Both the position numbers and the translations under genes were made by a program. Shown here one piece after another: positions 9,701 through 19,110 of a DNA stretch of 64,000 nt; the stretch's first letter is position 1, and each line of letters begins with the position of its first letter. Origin of the DNA: Hordeum vulgare subsp. vulgare (Eukaryota; Streptophyta; Magnoliopsida; Poales; Poaceae); contig NC_058519.1 in assembly GCF_904849725.1 (NCBI RefSeq), positions 537,858,316 through 537,922,315 of the forward strand, written 5' to 3'. Below the pieces are notes generated by a model. The model made no database searches. It was not told the origin of the DNA and saw only the letters and a program-made list of their open reading frames with translations.

Positions 9701-12700
9701 CGGCACGACGGGGGAGAGGAGGTATTGGGTACGGAGAGCTCACCCACGTACCCTGTCGCGTTCCTTGTCTCGTAGCCATGGCCTGCCCCCTCTGCCACCG
9801 GCCAGCTGTACCCCCTGCTGCTCCTCCCCCCTCATCACTCATGGCTGGCCAGCTACGCGCACTTGGCGCCCATGCACAGCCGCGGGCACGTCCGTCCTTC
9901 CCTGTCCTGCCCTCAGCGCCTGCCGCTCCTCGTGTATCCGGTGGTGGCCTGCGCGCCATTGATGGTGACATGGGGAGACCATGCACTGTTAACAACATCA
10001 CCTCGGCTCAGTGCACCAGTGCTATGTATTTATTGTACAGCGCTGGAATATAGGCTAGGTCTCCTTGAGGTTGATACAGGGAGGTCCTGTTACAGTGTGA
10101 GTGGATGGTTAAACTGGGGATCTGATGTGACTATTACTAGATGCTTAACATCGATGGCCGCAGCATCTTTTATTGCTCAACGGAACCGTTGTTCATGCAT
10201 TCATTCAGTCCGATTTGCAGTAGGAAATGAGAAACACGACTGTTTTTCTGTAATTGAACAACATTTGACAAGGGCAAATGTGCAAGCTTGGATATATTTT
10301 CGGTAGGTGTTGCCATCTTGAAAGCTACGGCTGCTATATGCAGCGACGTTGAGCTGACACAGAGGTAATGAAGGCAGGAACATAAAGATTTGAGGCAATA
10401 TCTCGAATCTCGATGGATGGATAGGGATGCCATCACCTGCAGAATTTTGACCAGATTCCCTCTTCCAGTAGGAGGCCCCTTCTGTTCTCTCCTGCGTAAA
10501 TGAATCCTGGCATAGTGCCAATGCAACAGTACCTGCACTGCACAGCACAGCACAGGCTCACCGGCCAGCAAGCAGTCGATGTATTGGTCACCACATCACC
10601 GACCTGACCGGACATAGTACCAGCAACAGCGACATTTGCTACCCGGCCAGCTATGGTTCCGAGTCCCGATGGTCATTGGCCTCGCCCCTGTTCTAGTAGT
10701 ACGCTGGGGTGGGATGGACCATCTTTATCTTTACCTTCCGTGCAGTGAAAGCGAAATTAGAAGTAGGCCTCATGCACATTTTGTTTCAGGAATTCAACCT
10801 GCCTTGAGGGAATTGTTTAGCTGCTCAATCCGTGAACGTAAACATCCTCATCATTGTTAGGAGTTGCAGGTCTGCGTTCTACTGTAATTACTTTACACGC
10901 TTCTGATGGTTGGTTCACGTGTGGCGTGCAGGCAAAGGGAGCGGACGTGAACGGGAAGGTGTTCCGGGGGTACCCGGCGACGGCAGCGGCGCGGGAAGGG
11001 CGCGCGGAGGTGGCGGAGCTGCTGGTGCGCGCCGGTGCGTCGCAGCCGGCCTGCGAGGAGGCCATCGTGGAGGCTGCGCTGCAGGGGCAGGCTGCCCTGG
11101 CGGCCATCTTCATGCGCTCCGACCTCGTCCGCCCGCGCGTCGCCGTGCACGCGCTCGTGTCTGCGGCCACCCGCGGCTTCGTCGACGTGGTCGACACGCT
11201 CGTCAAGGTATGCCCATGTTACATTTCTCCTCCTATTCTTCTGGGCTTTTAGCTGCAGCTTTGAGTACTTAGGCCCTAGTATTACATGGGCTTCGGGCGA
11301 AACGGTTTAGCACCAACATATGGGCTTGGGCGTGAACTGCTGGCGAGGTTAACTTCTCATGGGCTCGAGTTTTGTGTCCTAGGGCGCAAAGGGGTACGCG
11401 TGGTGTGCCGCAGCAGAGAGTGTCCTAGTCTTTAGTCCCACCTCGCTGGCTGAGGGAAGCTGTGACCGGTTTATAAGGCGAGGTGTACTTCACACCACTG
11501 TGTTCGTAAAAAGGAGAGACGGTTGGCATCTCCCCTGACAGGGACGGGAACGGTCTTCGGACTTTCCTCTAGCACACTGCGGTTAAGGCTACCCGCTTCG
11601 GCGGATCTTACCCAAATTTTTTTGCCGATTTTGTTTTACAAAACAAATTTAAATAAGTTGTTCGACATTAAAATAATTTCTCAAAATTTGCACGCATGGA
11701 TTCTTTATGTGTTATATCCTACGCGGCATCTAATATCATCTGATTCTCTCCTTTGCAGTGCGGGGCTGATCCAAACGCGACCTCCCGGGTGCTTCTGCGT
11801 TCTCTCAAGCCATCACTGCATCTCAATGTCGACTGCACAGCGCTCTTCGCCGCGATCGTGAGCCGGCAAGTCGCCGTGGTTCGTCAGCTACTTCAGGTGT
11901 GCACCATCGCATCGCCAACCTCTTTTCGCGATCGACGCATTTGAGTCTTTTTGACGCTCATTTTGCTCCTCTTGTGCAGGCTGGTGTGAAGAGGGACACC
12001 AAGGCGAGGCTAGGAGCGTGGTCCTGGGACGCGGCCACCGGTGAAGAGCTGCGCGTCGGCGCCGGGCTAGCGGAGCCATACGATGCGGCCTGGTGCGCCG
12101 TGGAGTACTACGAGTCCACCGGCTCCGTCCTGCGCATGCTCCTGCAGAACGGGTACTCGTTGGGCGCCACGCACCATGGCCGGACGCTGCTCCACCACGC
12201 CATCCTCTGCGGGAGCGTCGGCGCCGTCGAGACGCTGCTGGGTTGTGGTGCGGAATGCGAAGCTGCCGTGAGGACCTCCCGGAGCGGCAGGTCCAGGCCT
12301 GTTCACTTGGCCGCGCGCCTCGGCCAGCCGGAGATCCTGCAGACGCTCATGGACAAGGGCTGCGACGTCAACGCGAGGGCGGAGGCTGGCGATGTCGCCG
12401 TCATCCTGGCCGCGCGCCACAAGGAAGAGGACTGCGTCAGGGTTCTCGTGTCAGCCGGAGCAGACGTTGCGCTGTTGAACTTGGCAGGCGAGTCGGCGGC
12501 ATCCGTCGCCTCTTCCGGTGGCTGGAAGGCGGGCTTTGAACGCGCCGTTCTTGGCGCGATTCGGTCCGGGACCATCCCTCTGTCCAGCGATCGGCACGTG
12601 TTCTCGCCCATGCTGTTCACGGCGCGATGCGGTGATGCCGCTGCGCTGGAGGTGCTGCTCGCCCAGCCGGGCGTGGACGTGGACGAGCAGGACGCCGACG

Positions 12701-13542
12701 GGTGCTCGCCCATAATGGCCGCCGCCAAGGAAGGCAATGTTGACGCCTTCCGCGCCCTCGTCTTCGCCGGCGCCAACGTGAAGCTGTGCAACAAGCGTGG
12801 CGAGACGGCCATTGGGCTCGCGCAGCAGAGCAAGAAGAGGGACCTCTTCGAGCAGGTCATGCTCGACTTCGCGCTGGAGAAGGGCATGCCGGCCGGCGGG
12901 TTCTACGCTCTGCACTGCGCGTCCCGGCGCGGCGACAGCGCGGCCGTGCATCACCTGGCGAGCACGGGCTACGACGTTAACATCCCGGACGGCGATGGAT
13001 ACACCCCGCTCATGCTGGCCGCAAGAGAAGGCCACGCGACCGTGTGCGAGCTACTGATCTCCCACGGCGCCCGGTGCGACATCCAGACCCCGCGGGGTGA
13101 GACGGCGCTCTCCCTCGCACGGTCGGCGCTTGCCACTGCGGCCTTCAACAAGGCCGAGGACGTGATCATGGACGAGCTGGGCCGGCAGCTGGTGCTGGCG
13201 GGCGCGCACGTCGTGAAGCACACCAAGGGCGGGCGCGGGAGGCCGCACGGCAAGTCGCTGCGGATGGTCGCCGCGGCCGGCGTGCTCCGGTGGGGCGGGT
13301 CGAGCCGCCGCAACGTCATGTGCGTGGAGGCCGAGGTCGGGGGCAGCTCGGCGTTCCAGCGGCACCGGCAGAGGAAGGGCCGCCGAGGCGACGACGCGTA
13401 CGCGCCGGGGCTGTTCCGCGTGGTGACGGCGACGGGGAAGGAGGTGCACTTCGTGTGCCAGGGCGGGGAGGAGGCGGCGGAGCTGTGGGTGCGGGGCATC
13501 AGGGCGCTCACCAGGGCGGTGTTCGGCAAGCGGGGGAACTAG
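6737..13542 (+). CDS. Ankyrin-repeat protein, 771 aa, four exons
   Basis: Exons 6737-7075, 10932-11207, 11759-11896 and 11980-13542 join to 771 codons plus stop. All introns are GT-AG and phase 0. The protein starts MAVLLRPAAIAGGRQVWPV. Ankyrin repeats run from about residue 93 to 660, for example DVSPLFLAAGNGDVALVRALL, DGDGYTPLMLAAREGHATVCELL and ADGCSPIMAAAKEGNVDAFRAL, with about ten or more units. The C-terminus (FRVVTATGKEVHFVCQGG, then AELWVRGIRALTRAVFG) looks like a PH-type tail conserved in a plant ankyrin subfamily. No signal peptide or membrane helix is seen, so a cytosolic protein-interaction role is likely; partners are unknown. Exons are very GC-rich and introns are not. All three introns cut the repeat at the same place, before the (A/C)GA(D) turn. 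Intron 2 hosts the U6atac gene. The start was chosen downstream of the TATA box. Confidence 0.92.
7076..10931 (+). other. Intron 1 of the ankyrin-repeat gene (3.86 kb)
   Basis: Bounded by donor GTGAGTGC after codon 113 and acceptor GCGTGCAG at 10931. It contains a (GT)n/(ATAC)n microsatellite stretch at about 8103-8174 and a GC-rich zone from about 8560 to 9990. I recognise no transposon or RNA gene inside. The ORFs across it lack family-like features and have no splice continuity. Confidence 0.8.
11287..11365 (+). promoter_or_regulatory. Three monocot-specific promoter (MSP)-like motifs
   Basis: TGGGCT occurs at 11287-11292, 11321-11326 and 11360-11365. It is the reverse complement of AGCCCA, which fits the RGCCCR motif known from monocot U-snRNA promoters. 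All three lie within 150 bp upstream of the USE of the U6atac gene. TGGGCT/AGCCCA is also common in other plant promoters, so the assignment rests on position. Confidence 0.5.
11434..11476 (+). promoter_or_regulatory. Plant snRNA promoter: USE plus TATA, Pol III spacing
   Basis: The upstream sequence element AGTCCCACCTCG (11434-11445) differs at one base from the plant consensus RTCCCACATCG. TTTATAA lies at 11470-11476. The gap of 24 bp is the spacing known for plant Pol III snRNA genes (Pol II snRNA genes have about 33-34). The TATA box begins 30 bp before the proposed RNA start at 11500. Together these form a complete plant Pol III snRNA promoter inside intron 2 of the ankyrin gene. Confidence 0.9.
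11500..11620 (+). ncRNA. U6atac: U6atac small nuclear RNA (minor spliceosome)
   Basis: The sequence matches U6atac along its length: GTGTTCGTA start, the AAGGAGAGA box followed by GGTTGGCA and CTCCCCTGACAGGGACGG, a stem capped by TTCG (GTC-TTCG-GAC), the conserved CGGTTAAGGC, and a 3' hairpin CCGC-TTCG-GCGG. In the family, AAGGA pairs with the 5' splice site of U12-type introns and the following bases pair with U4atac and U12; U6atac forms the catalytic core of the minor spliceosome in the nucleus. The length of about 121 nt fits. The gene has its own USE/TATA promoter and a T7 terminator, so it is expected to be transcribed by Pol III independently of the ankyrin gene. It lies wholly inside intron 2 (11208-11758) in the same direction. 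I see no defect that would make it a pseudogene. Confidence 0.93.
11617..11623 (+). terminator. Pol III terminator of U6atac
   Basis: A run of seven T immediately after the 3' hairpin and CCCAAA of the U6atac RNA. It is on the sense strand, as required for Pol III termination. RNA 3' ends are expected within the run. Confidence 0.85.
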
Positions 13543-13937
13543 GTAGTGCTCCGTGTAGGCTTTGGCTTTGGTAGTTTGCAGCAAGCGTGCCTGTAAAGAG
13601 TAGGGGACATTAGAGCGAGTTGATGCGTGGAGTTGGGTGTGCTGGTCTTCTGCTCGAAGGCTTTGCCGAGTTGCCATGATGTTTTTGGTTCAGGGCCTGT
13701 AGTTTGTACAGCTTTAATTTGGTGTATGTTTTTGCCCAAGTTGCTTTGGCTATGCTTCTAGTTGGCTTTCACTTTGAAGCTCTTACTATGTTAAAACTTA
13801 TCCTAAAATCTTAGGATGATATGCCGGTTCAGTCTCTCGAAGGTATTCTAGGGGTATGAACGCTCGCATCTGTACTTTGTTTAAAATATATATATTTCCC
13901 AACCATAACTAGCATTTTAGTCCACCAAAACATACTA
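13543..13937 (+). other. 3' UTR and downstream flank of the ankyrin gene
   Basis: GT/TTTG-rich sequence typical of a plant 3' UTR follows the TAG at 13540-13542 (for example 'ggtgtatgtttttgccc' near 13722). No perfect AATAAA is seen. Nothing else is recognised before the MITE at 13938. Confidence 0.5.
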
Positions 13938-14094
13938 CTCGCTCTGTTTCTAATTATAAGATGTTTTAGATATTGCAATATGGACTACCCAGGGATTAAA
14001 ATGAGTAAATATACACATTAAAACACGTCCAGATGTATAAGAATCTGAGAAAATAGAATAAACAAAAAACATCTTATACTAGAAACAAAGGGAA
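13938..14094. mobile_element. Stowaway-type MITE, imperfect
   Basis: It begins CTCGCTCTGTTTCTAATTATAAG and ends with the inverted match CTTATACTAGAAACAAAGGGAA, with TA on both sides. The inner AAGATGTTTTAGATATTGCAA pairs loosely with AAAACATCTTATACT. The terminal repeats carry several mismatches, so it is old. Confidence 0.7.
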
Positions 14095-14096
14095 TA

Positions 14097-14549
14097 AAAG
14101 CAGTATGCAGACTCTTGAAGCAAGAGGTCAGCTTTTCTTTCACTGTCCATTGACAAAAATTTGCTGGAACTACCTATGTCCCTCTTGGACATCCAATGGA
14201 CAAGGCCTTCACGAAGAGATTGATCAGCTGAAACGACTAATCAACCAGCCTTTCTCTTTGGAAATCATCATTATAGTGACTTGGGCTCTATGGAACACAA
14301 GAAATGAGTTCATATTCGAACATATCAGACCGAGTCTTTATGCTTGCAGGAGAAAGTTCAAAGAAGAAATCAAATGGCTAGTCTAGCCTGTATATTTAAC
14401 GCTGTCTTGCAGCGGTTGCTGTTGTTGTATTTTTTATTTCTAGTCTAGCCTGTATAGCTCTTCTGTTTTCTCTTCTTCAAACATCTGTATATTTATTTGA
14501 AAATAAATAAATAAACCCAGCAAAGTCCTGCTGTTTCCCTAAAAAAAAG
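14097..14549 (+). mobile_element. 5'-truncated LINE, 3' end only
   Basis: An ORF at 14105-14386 encodes LFFHCPLTKICWNYLCPSW and IIIIVTWALWNTRNEFIFE, the zinc-binding region that ends plant LINE reverse transcriptases (zf-RVT family). It stops after FKEEIKWLV. A 3' UTR follows, ending in a TGCTGTTTCCC block and an A8 run at about 14541-14548. The RT core and endonuclease are missing, as expected from incomplete reverse transcription. It sits between the convergent ankyrin and recycling-factor genes. Confidence 0.8.
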
Positions 14550-14918
14550 TGACCTATTGTTATAAGAGGGTAACCACAGTCAACAGTAGACTCGGACAGA
14601 GGGCTAGGAAAGAATTCAGCCATCATGGACATAGCAAACCAGCTGAACAGGAGAAACCATACTGGACACAGTAAACCAGCTTTCATCATTCTCAAAGTAT
14701 CAATTTGTGACTCCTACAGCATAATCGAAGTTCCATCACCAACACCTGCCAGCTTGTCCTGGCTATCACATTGTTTTGAATTGCTAACAATATAGCTACA
14801 ATGCCACAAGAAAAAACTTTTATCATCGATATGCTGCAGCACCTCAGTGGCTCAACATCAATGGCATCGAAGTTGTGGAAGGTAAACGAAGGAAAGAACA
14901 TCAGCTAGATGGACAGGT

Positions 14919-17900
14919 TCAGCTTCCAGAGATTTCCTTCTCCTTAGCCTTGCACATATCATCTGCCGACTTGATGAACTTCTTGGTCAATTCTTCGACC
15001 TGGAGGAAACATAATGTGTAAGATATTTACTACTCCCTCTGTAAAGAAATATAAGAGTGTTTATATCACTACTTCTTTACGGACGGAGTATCACACAACA
15101 TATTTCCTTTCAGAACATTGTTCAGTTACTCACTTCCTTCTCGAGTCGCTTTATATCATCCTTTGGCATGCTAGATGAAGATTTCTTTATCGTATCAAGT
15201 GCCTAGAAACACAAGGGAAATGCATTGAGATTTATTATGTAATAATAGGAAAGGGCATAAGAAAATCAAAATTGGATCCTAGTATTTCAGAGAAACATGA
15301 GTAGTCGTGAGGATCAAACGCTAGGACAAGCCATATATTCAGAAAATATTACGGCACAACAGTGAACATTACACACAAGGAATACTGTAGAGTAAGAATA
15401 CTGCTCCCTCCAATCCATACTACTTGTCTTAGATTTGTCTAGATACGGATGTATCTAGACACATTTTAGTGATAGATACATCCGTATCTAGACAAATCTA
15501 AGACAAGTAATATGGATCGGGGGTCTAGATACCCGTATCTAGACAAATCTAAGACAAGTAATATGGATCGGGGGTCTAGATACCCGTACCTAGACAAATC
15601 TAAGACCAGTAATATGGATGGGAGGGAGTATTACATAGATCAATTTAGTACTCCCTCCGTTCCTAAATATAAGACCTTCTAGAGATTACACTATAGACTA
15701 CATACGGAGCAAAATGAGTGAATCTATACTCTAAAATATGTCTATATACATCTGTATATAGTCCATAGTGTAATCTCTAGAAGGTCTTATATTTAGGAAC
15801 GGAGGGAGTAGTCTTCAGCACTGTTACCTTCATGAGGTCATAGTACTGTCGCATGGTTTTCTAATTCTAACTCAAATAATAGGCCAGAGAATAATAAATG
15901 GAGTTGATGTAAGTGCCCCCTCTTTCAACAGATATCATAAGAGAAATGCTACATCATACTCCCTCCGTTCCTAAATATTTGTCTTTTTAAAGATTCAACT
16001 ACGGACTACACACGGAGCAAAATGAATGAACTTACACTCTAAATTATGTCTATATACATCCGTATGTAGTCCGTAGTGAAATCTCTAAAAAGAAAAATAT
16101 TTAGAAACGGAGGGAGTAAAATTCCTAGCTGTCTGCTAAATGCAAGTCCGAAAAGAAAACATATGCCCGGTGACAATTGCCTGAATGAACCATACAGTGA
16201 CACTACAAATATCCAACTAAGCCTTCAAAACATCGATCATCATAAATTGAAGAAACAAAGGTAAAGCAAAATTACCTTTTGGCGTGCTCTTCTAATACTT
16301 TGCTTGAAATCCTCAGCAGATTTAGTAACAACCTTACACATTGCCTATATCCAAGCAGCAGAAAATTCATTAGTAGTTTCAAGAATAAAAGTGAGATTTA
16401 AGCTTAGTTAATCTTACCTGCATAGTCTCTTTTGTCAATCTGCACATGTACAAATTAAATTAGAAGGTGCAAACAAATTTAAGACAACAAAGTGCATGTA
16501 GTAAAAAAGATGATAAATCTGAGTGCAAACAAATTTATCACAAGTTTGTGGACAGTAGTGGACCTAGAAAGTACTCCCGCCGTTCACAAATATAAGATGT
16601 CTGAATGTTTCAATATGGACTACATACAGATTGAAATGAGCAAATAAACACACTCAAACGTGTCTATATACATCCGATTCACAAAAAAGTTAGAACATCT
16701 TATATTTGTGAAGGGAAGGAGTAACTCTTAAATTACTTACAGGTAAGCACATAGCTATGATAAATAGTAACATTACACTTTATACTTACGGAGGGACAGC
16801 TGCAATAATCCTACTGCCGTCAGGTGTTGGATTGATGCCCAATGGAGATGAAGCGATTGCATTCTCTATAGATTTCATTGTCTGTACAACAATTGGTTAG
16901 AATCAGCCACAGGAAGTTTAAGAAGTTAAAATTATTGTACGAAATAACATCTGTAGGGCCTGCAGTAGCATTAGCAGGCACCATTTCTTCGATGCAGCAT
17001 TCATAGTAATAGTATATCGCTTGCCAGGCCGCTACATCACTAGAGCATATGTCTATTTTTGTCTCACATGTCACAATGACTATCTTGTCATGCCAATAAC
17101 TAATGATACAAGTAAATAACATGATTATACAAAGTTGCTGGTGCTTTTAGTACCCTGAGAATATCATCTGCTATCTACTGCAGTGATTAAATCCATTACA
17201 ACCCTACTATCCGCTGTTTAGTGATTATGGCATTAAGGTTAGGACCAAACATAGCATACACATTTTTCCCTGAACACGAAAGCATACACATGTACATGAA
17301 ATTATGGCATTGATGGCTCCTACAGGTGAAGCACCAAAGTGGTATCAAAATGTATTAATTTGTCAGATTTACTATCTATATAATGAAGAAAGGCTCTTAC
17401 ATTAGGATCATATGGCATCACTGATAGGGTATGCGAATCTAGAACAGAAACAACAGCAATACGGCCCAATCCAACTTTAACATCCCCAGTTTCCACCATG
17501 ATGTGGTCAAGCATGCCTGCAGAATACATCGGTTACATCATCCGTACGGGAATCAGCATTGGCCAGCAGAAACAATGACACAATGAAGATGCAAATCATA
17601 ATTATACCAGGAGAAGCTCTCCCTGTCCGAAGTTTACTCAGCTCTCGCGACAGTGCAACAACAGCAGTATCCATTTGTGCAGTCGCGGCCGATTTGACAG
17701 TCGGCCCGATATCAGGAGCGGCTTCAACGGTATCACCTCGACTATCATTCTCTAGGCAATGACCAAGAAGCAAAAATATCAAGTCTCTGATTACATCTCT
17801 ATAATGACCTATCCCACAAAGTAATTGCAGTGCACTGATTTAAGAATTACGGAATCAAATAGAGAAGACCTAGTAACAAGGAACAAACAAACAAACAGAG

Positions 17901-18155
17901 TGGTCTTCTACCGAACAGCATTTAAAGGGCAAGGTGAGTCGAGGAGGGCGGGTGCGGCGACTTACTCGATTTCTTCCCTTTCGCGAAGCCTCTCCGGATC
18001 TCGAGGAGGAAAAACTGCGTGGTGGGCAGGTTTCTTGCGGCGGCAAGGGATCCGGCGGTCGGTAGGCGGTGGACGGAGGTGGAAGCTGAGGAGGCGGCGG
18101 CGGCGCGCAGCGTGCGGGCGGCGACTGCGGCACCTCGCCGCAGGAGGAGCGCCAT
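14919..18155 (-). CDS. RRF: Ribosome recycling factor, organellar (probably mitochondrial), 260 aa
   Basis: Eight exons on the minus strand: 18155-17966, 17751-17608, 17516-17401, 16881-16790, 16439-16418, 16344-16276, 15202-15134 and 14999-14919; all introns are GT-AG. They total 783 nt, or 260 residues. The first ~60 residues (MALLLRRGAAVAARTLRAAA...) are Ala/Arg-rich with almost no acidic residues, typical of an organelle-targeting peptide. The rest is a full RRF domain: LSRELSKLRTGRASPGMLD, RIAVVSVLDSHTLSVMPYD, IASSPLGINPTPDGSRIIA, PLTKETMQ, SAEDFKQSIRRARQKALD and a charged C-terminal helix ending KEKEISGS. RRF, with elongation factor G, splits post-termination ribosomes. Exon 5 is only 22 nt. 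An in-frame ATG lies 20 codons upstream; the start at 18155 was preferred because the targeting sequence begins there. Mitochondrion is favoured over plastid from overall resemblance, not proven. Confidence 0.93.
15031..15090. mobile_element. Short Stowaway-type MITE in RRF intron 7
   Basis: Sixty bases including TA on each side. The left end CTCCCTCTGTAAAGAA pairs with the inverted right end TTCTTTACGGACGGAG. It is very short and may be internally deleted. It is intronic and leaves the splice sites of exons 7 and 8 intact. Confidence 0.8.
15399..15630. mobile_element. Stowaway-type MITE with duplicated right arm
   Basis: It starts CTCCCTCCAATCCATACTACTTG and ends with inverted GGATGGGAGGGAG. 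The hairpin arm 'gtatctagacaaatctaagacaagtaatatgg' occurs three times in direct orientation because a ~52-bp unit (containing GGGGGTCTAGATACCCGTA) is tandemly repeated at about 15520-15620. It lies in intron 6 of the RRF gene. Confidence 0.8.
15651..15808. mobile_element. Stowaway MITE, near-perfect
   Basis: 158 bp flanked by TA. The left end CTCCCTCCGTTCCTAAATAT and the inverted right end ATATTTAGGAACGGAGGGAG match perfectly. The match extends inward through AAGACCTTCTAGAGATTACACTAT with few changes. It is the best preserved MITE here, so probably among the youngest. It is in intron 6 of the RRF gene. Confidence 0.95.
15959..16116. mobile_element. Stowaway MITE
   Basis: 158 bp with flanking TA. 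Ends CTCCCTCCGTTCCTAAATAT and AATATTTAGAAACGGAGGGAG; inner arms share ACGGACTACA/TGTAGTCCGT. It is related to the copy at 15651 but more diverged. It lies in intron 6 of the RRF gene. Confidence 0.92.
16574..16721. mobile_element. Stowaway-type MITE of another subfamily
   Basis: About 148 bp with TA on each side. Ends CTCCCGCCGTTCACAAATATAAG and CTTATATTTGTGAAGGGAAGGAG. The inner part (ATGTCTGAATGTTTCAATATGG) differs from the copies at 15651 and 15959. It lies in intron 4 of the RRF gene. Confidence 0.85.
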
Positions 18156-18215
18156 GAGGCTTCTGACGACTAGGGGTCTATAGAGGTCTCGGGGTTCAAC
18201 GGGCTCCGCCGGCAA

Positions 18216-18241
18216 GCGGCGGCGGCGGCGGCGGTGGCGGC
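18216..18241. repeat. (CGG)n microsatellite in the RRF 5' region
   Basis: About eight CGG units with one CGGTGG variant, about 60 bp upstream of the RRF ATG (GCC repeats on the gene strand). This is common in cereal 5' UTRs and is probably transcribed. Confidence 0.8.
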
Positions 18242-18322
18242 GAGAAGGGTTTTGTAACTTCCGATGGGTTTACTGCTTTTGGGGGAGAAACATAGGCTTC
18301 GACCACCAGCCCACTCGTGTAG

Positions 18323-18606
18323 AGCGTCTTTGGTTCGGAAGTACAAATGTCCTATAGCAAAAAAAATGTTTGACAGTCCAGAAGAAACAAAAAAATTCTA
18401 CATAGACCCCTCAAAAAAAATCTACATAGAGGTTTCAATGGATAAAAAAATACTCCCACAAATAATACAAATGTATCCTATAAAAAATCTCTAAAAATGT
18501 CAAGTCTACGAATCAAACTACCATCACACGAAAAATTCCTAAGGGTCTGAATCCTTCATAAGTCCTATGCAATTCCTTTAAATCAGAGTATCCCTACATG
18601 GCCTCT
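18323..18606. mobile_element. Possible degraded Harbinger-like MITE
   Basis: The left end GAGCGTCTTTGGTTCGGAAG and the right end ATGGCCTCTTTGA recall the GGCCTCTTTGATTC termini of grass Harbinger-type MITEs. The interior is AT-rich with ATTCCTTTAAATCAGAG near the right end. The terminal repeats pair poorly and no target duplication is clear, so this is tentative. Confidence 0.35.
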
Positions 18607-18611
18607 TTGAG

Positions 18612-18951
18612 AGGGTGTTTGTTTACAGGGGCTTTTTAGTGTAGGGACTAAAAAAAAGTTTCTTTTAATCCCATCTAAACCAAACATGAGGGACTTTTAG
18701 GGACTATAAATTTGGGACTAAAGAAAAAAGACCCCGAGTGAGAGTCTTTTGGGACTTTTTCCAACAATGTCCCGGCTTTTAGCATGTCATTTAATAATCT
18801 CTAGTCCATTACTAGGGGTAACATGATCTTTTAGCATATCATTTAATAACTTCTAATCCATGTTTAATCACTGGAATCAAACAGGTAAGGACTAGGAACT
18901 TTTTAGTTGGGACTAAAAGAAGTCGTAGAACTTTTTAACTAAACAGGGCAT
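18612..18951. mobile_element. MITE-like element with GGGTGTTTG ends
   Basis: It starts GGGTGTTTGTTTACAGGGGC and ends AACTTTTTAACTAAACAGGGC, an imperfect inverted pair. Inside are repeated TTTAGGGACT/GGGACTAAA motifs on both arms, and a duplicated segment ('cttttagcat(g/a)tcatttaataa') occurs at about 18776 and 18830. The superfamily is unclear. Confidence 0.5.
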
Positions 18952-19110
18952 GATTTCTAGGATTCCTAAAAGAATGAAAGATACCCCCTCCCCCCTCCCC
19001 CACCCATAAAAGGAAGGGAAAATACATTTCCCTCGAAAAAGAAGAAAAAAATACACGATCATGATGACATGTCCATTTGAATTCGATAAGATTAACAAAG
19101 AGTATTTGAT
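18952..19110. other. Unassigned stretch
   Basis: AT-rich, with a C-rich patch 'taccccctcccccctccccc' near 18985. I recognise no gene or element. Confidence 0.5.

Noticed and set aside
8560..10560. Overlapping ORFs of 100-170 residues on both strands within ankyrin intron 1
   Set aside because: GC-rich intron sequence; low-complexity translations, no family motif, no splice structure, and the ankyrin frame joins cleanly across it.
12303..13677. Long ORFs on the minus strand and in other frames across the last ankyrin exon
   Set aside because: They are shadows of a very GC-rich exon; only the + frame from 11980 gives ankyrin repeats with proper splice continuity.
6737..18155. U12-type introns in the two protein genes, looked for because of the neighbouring U6atac gene
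   Set aside because: All ten introns have ordinary GT-AG ends and none shows the (A/G)TATCCTT 5' splice site.
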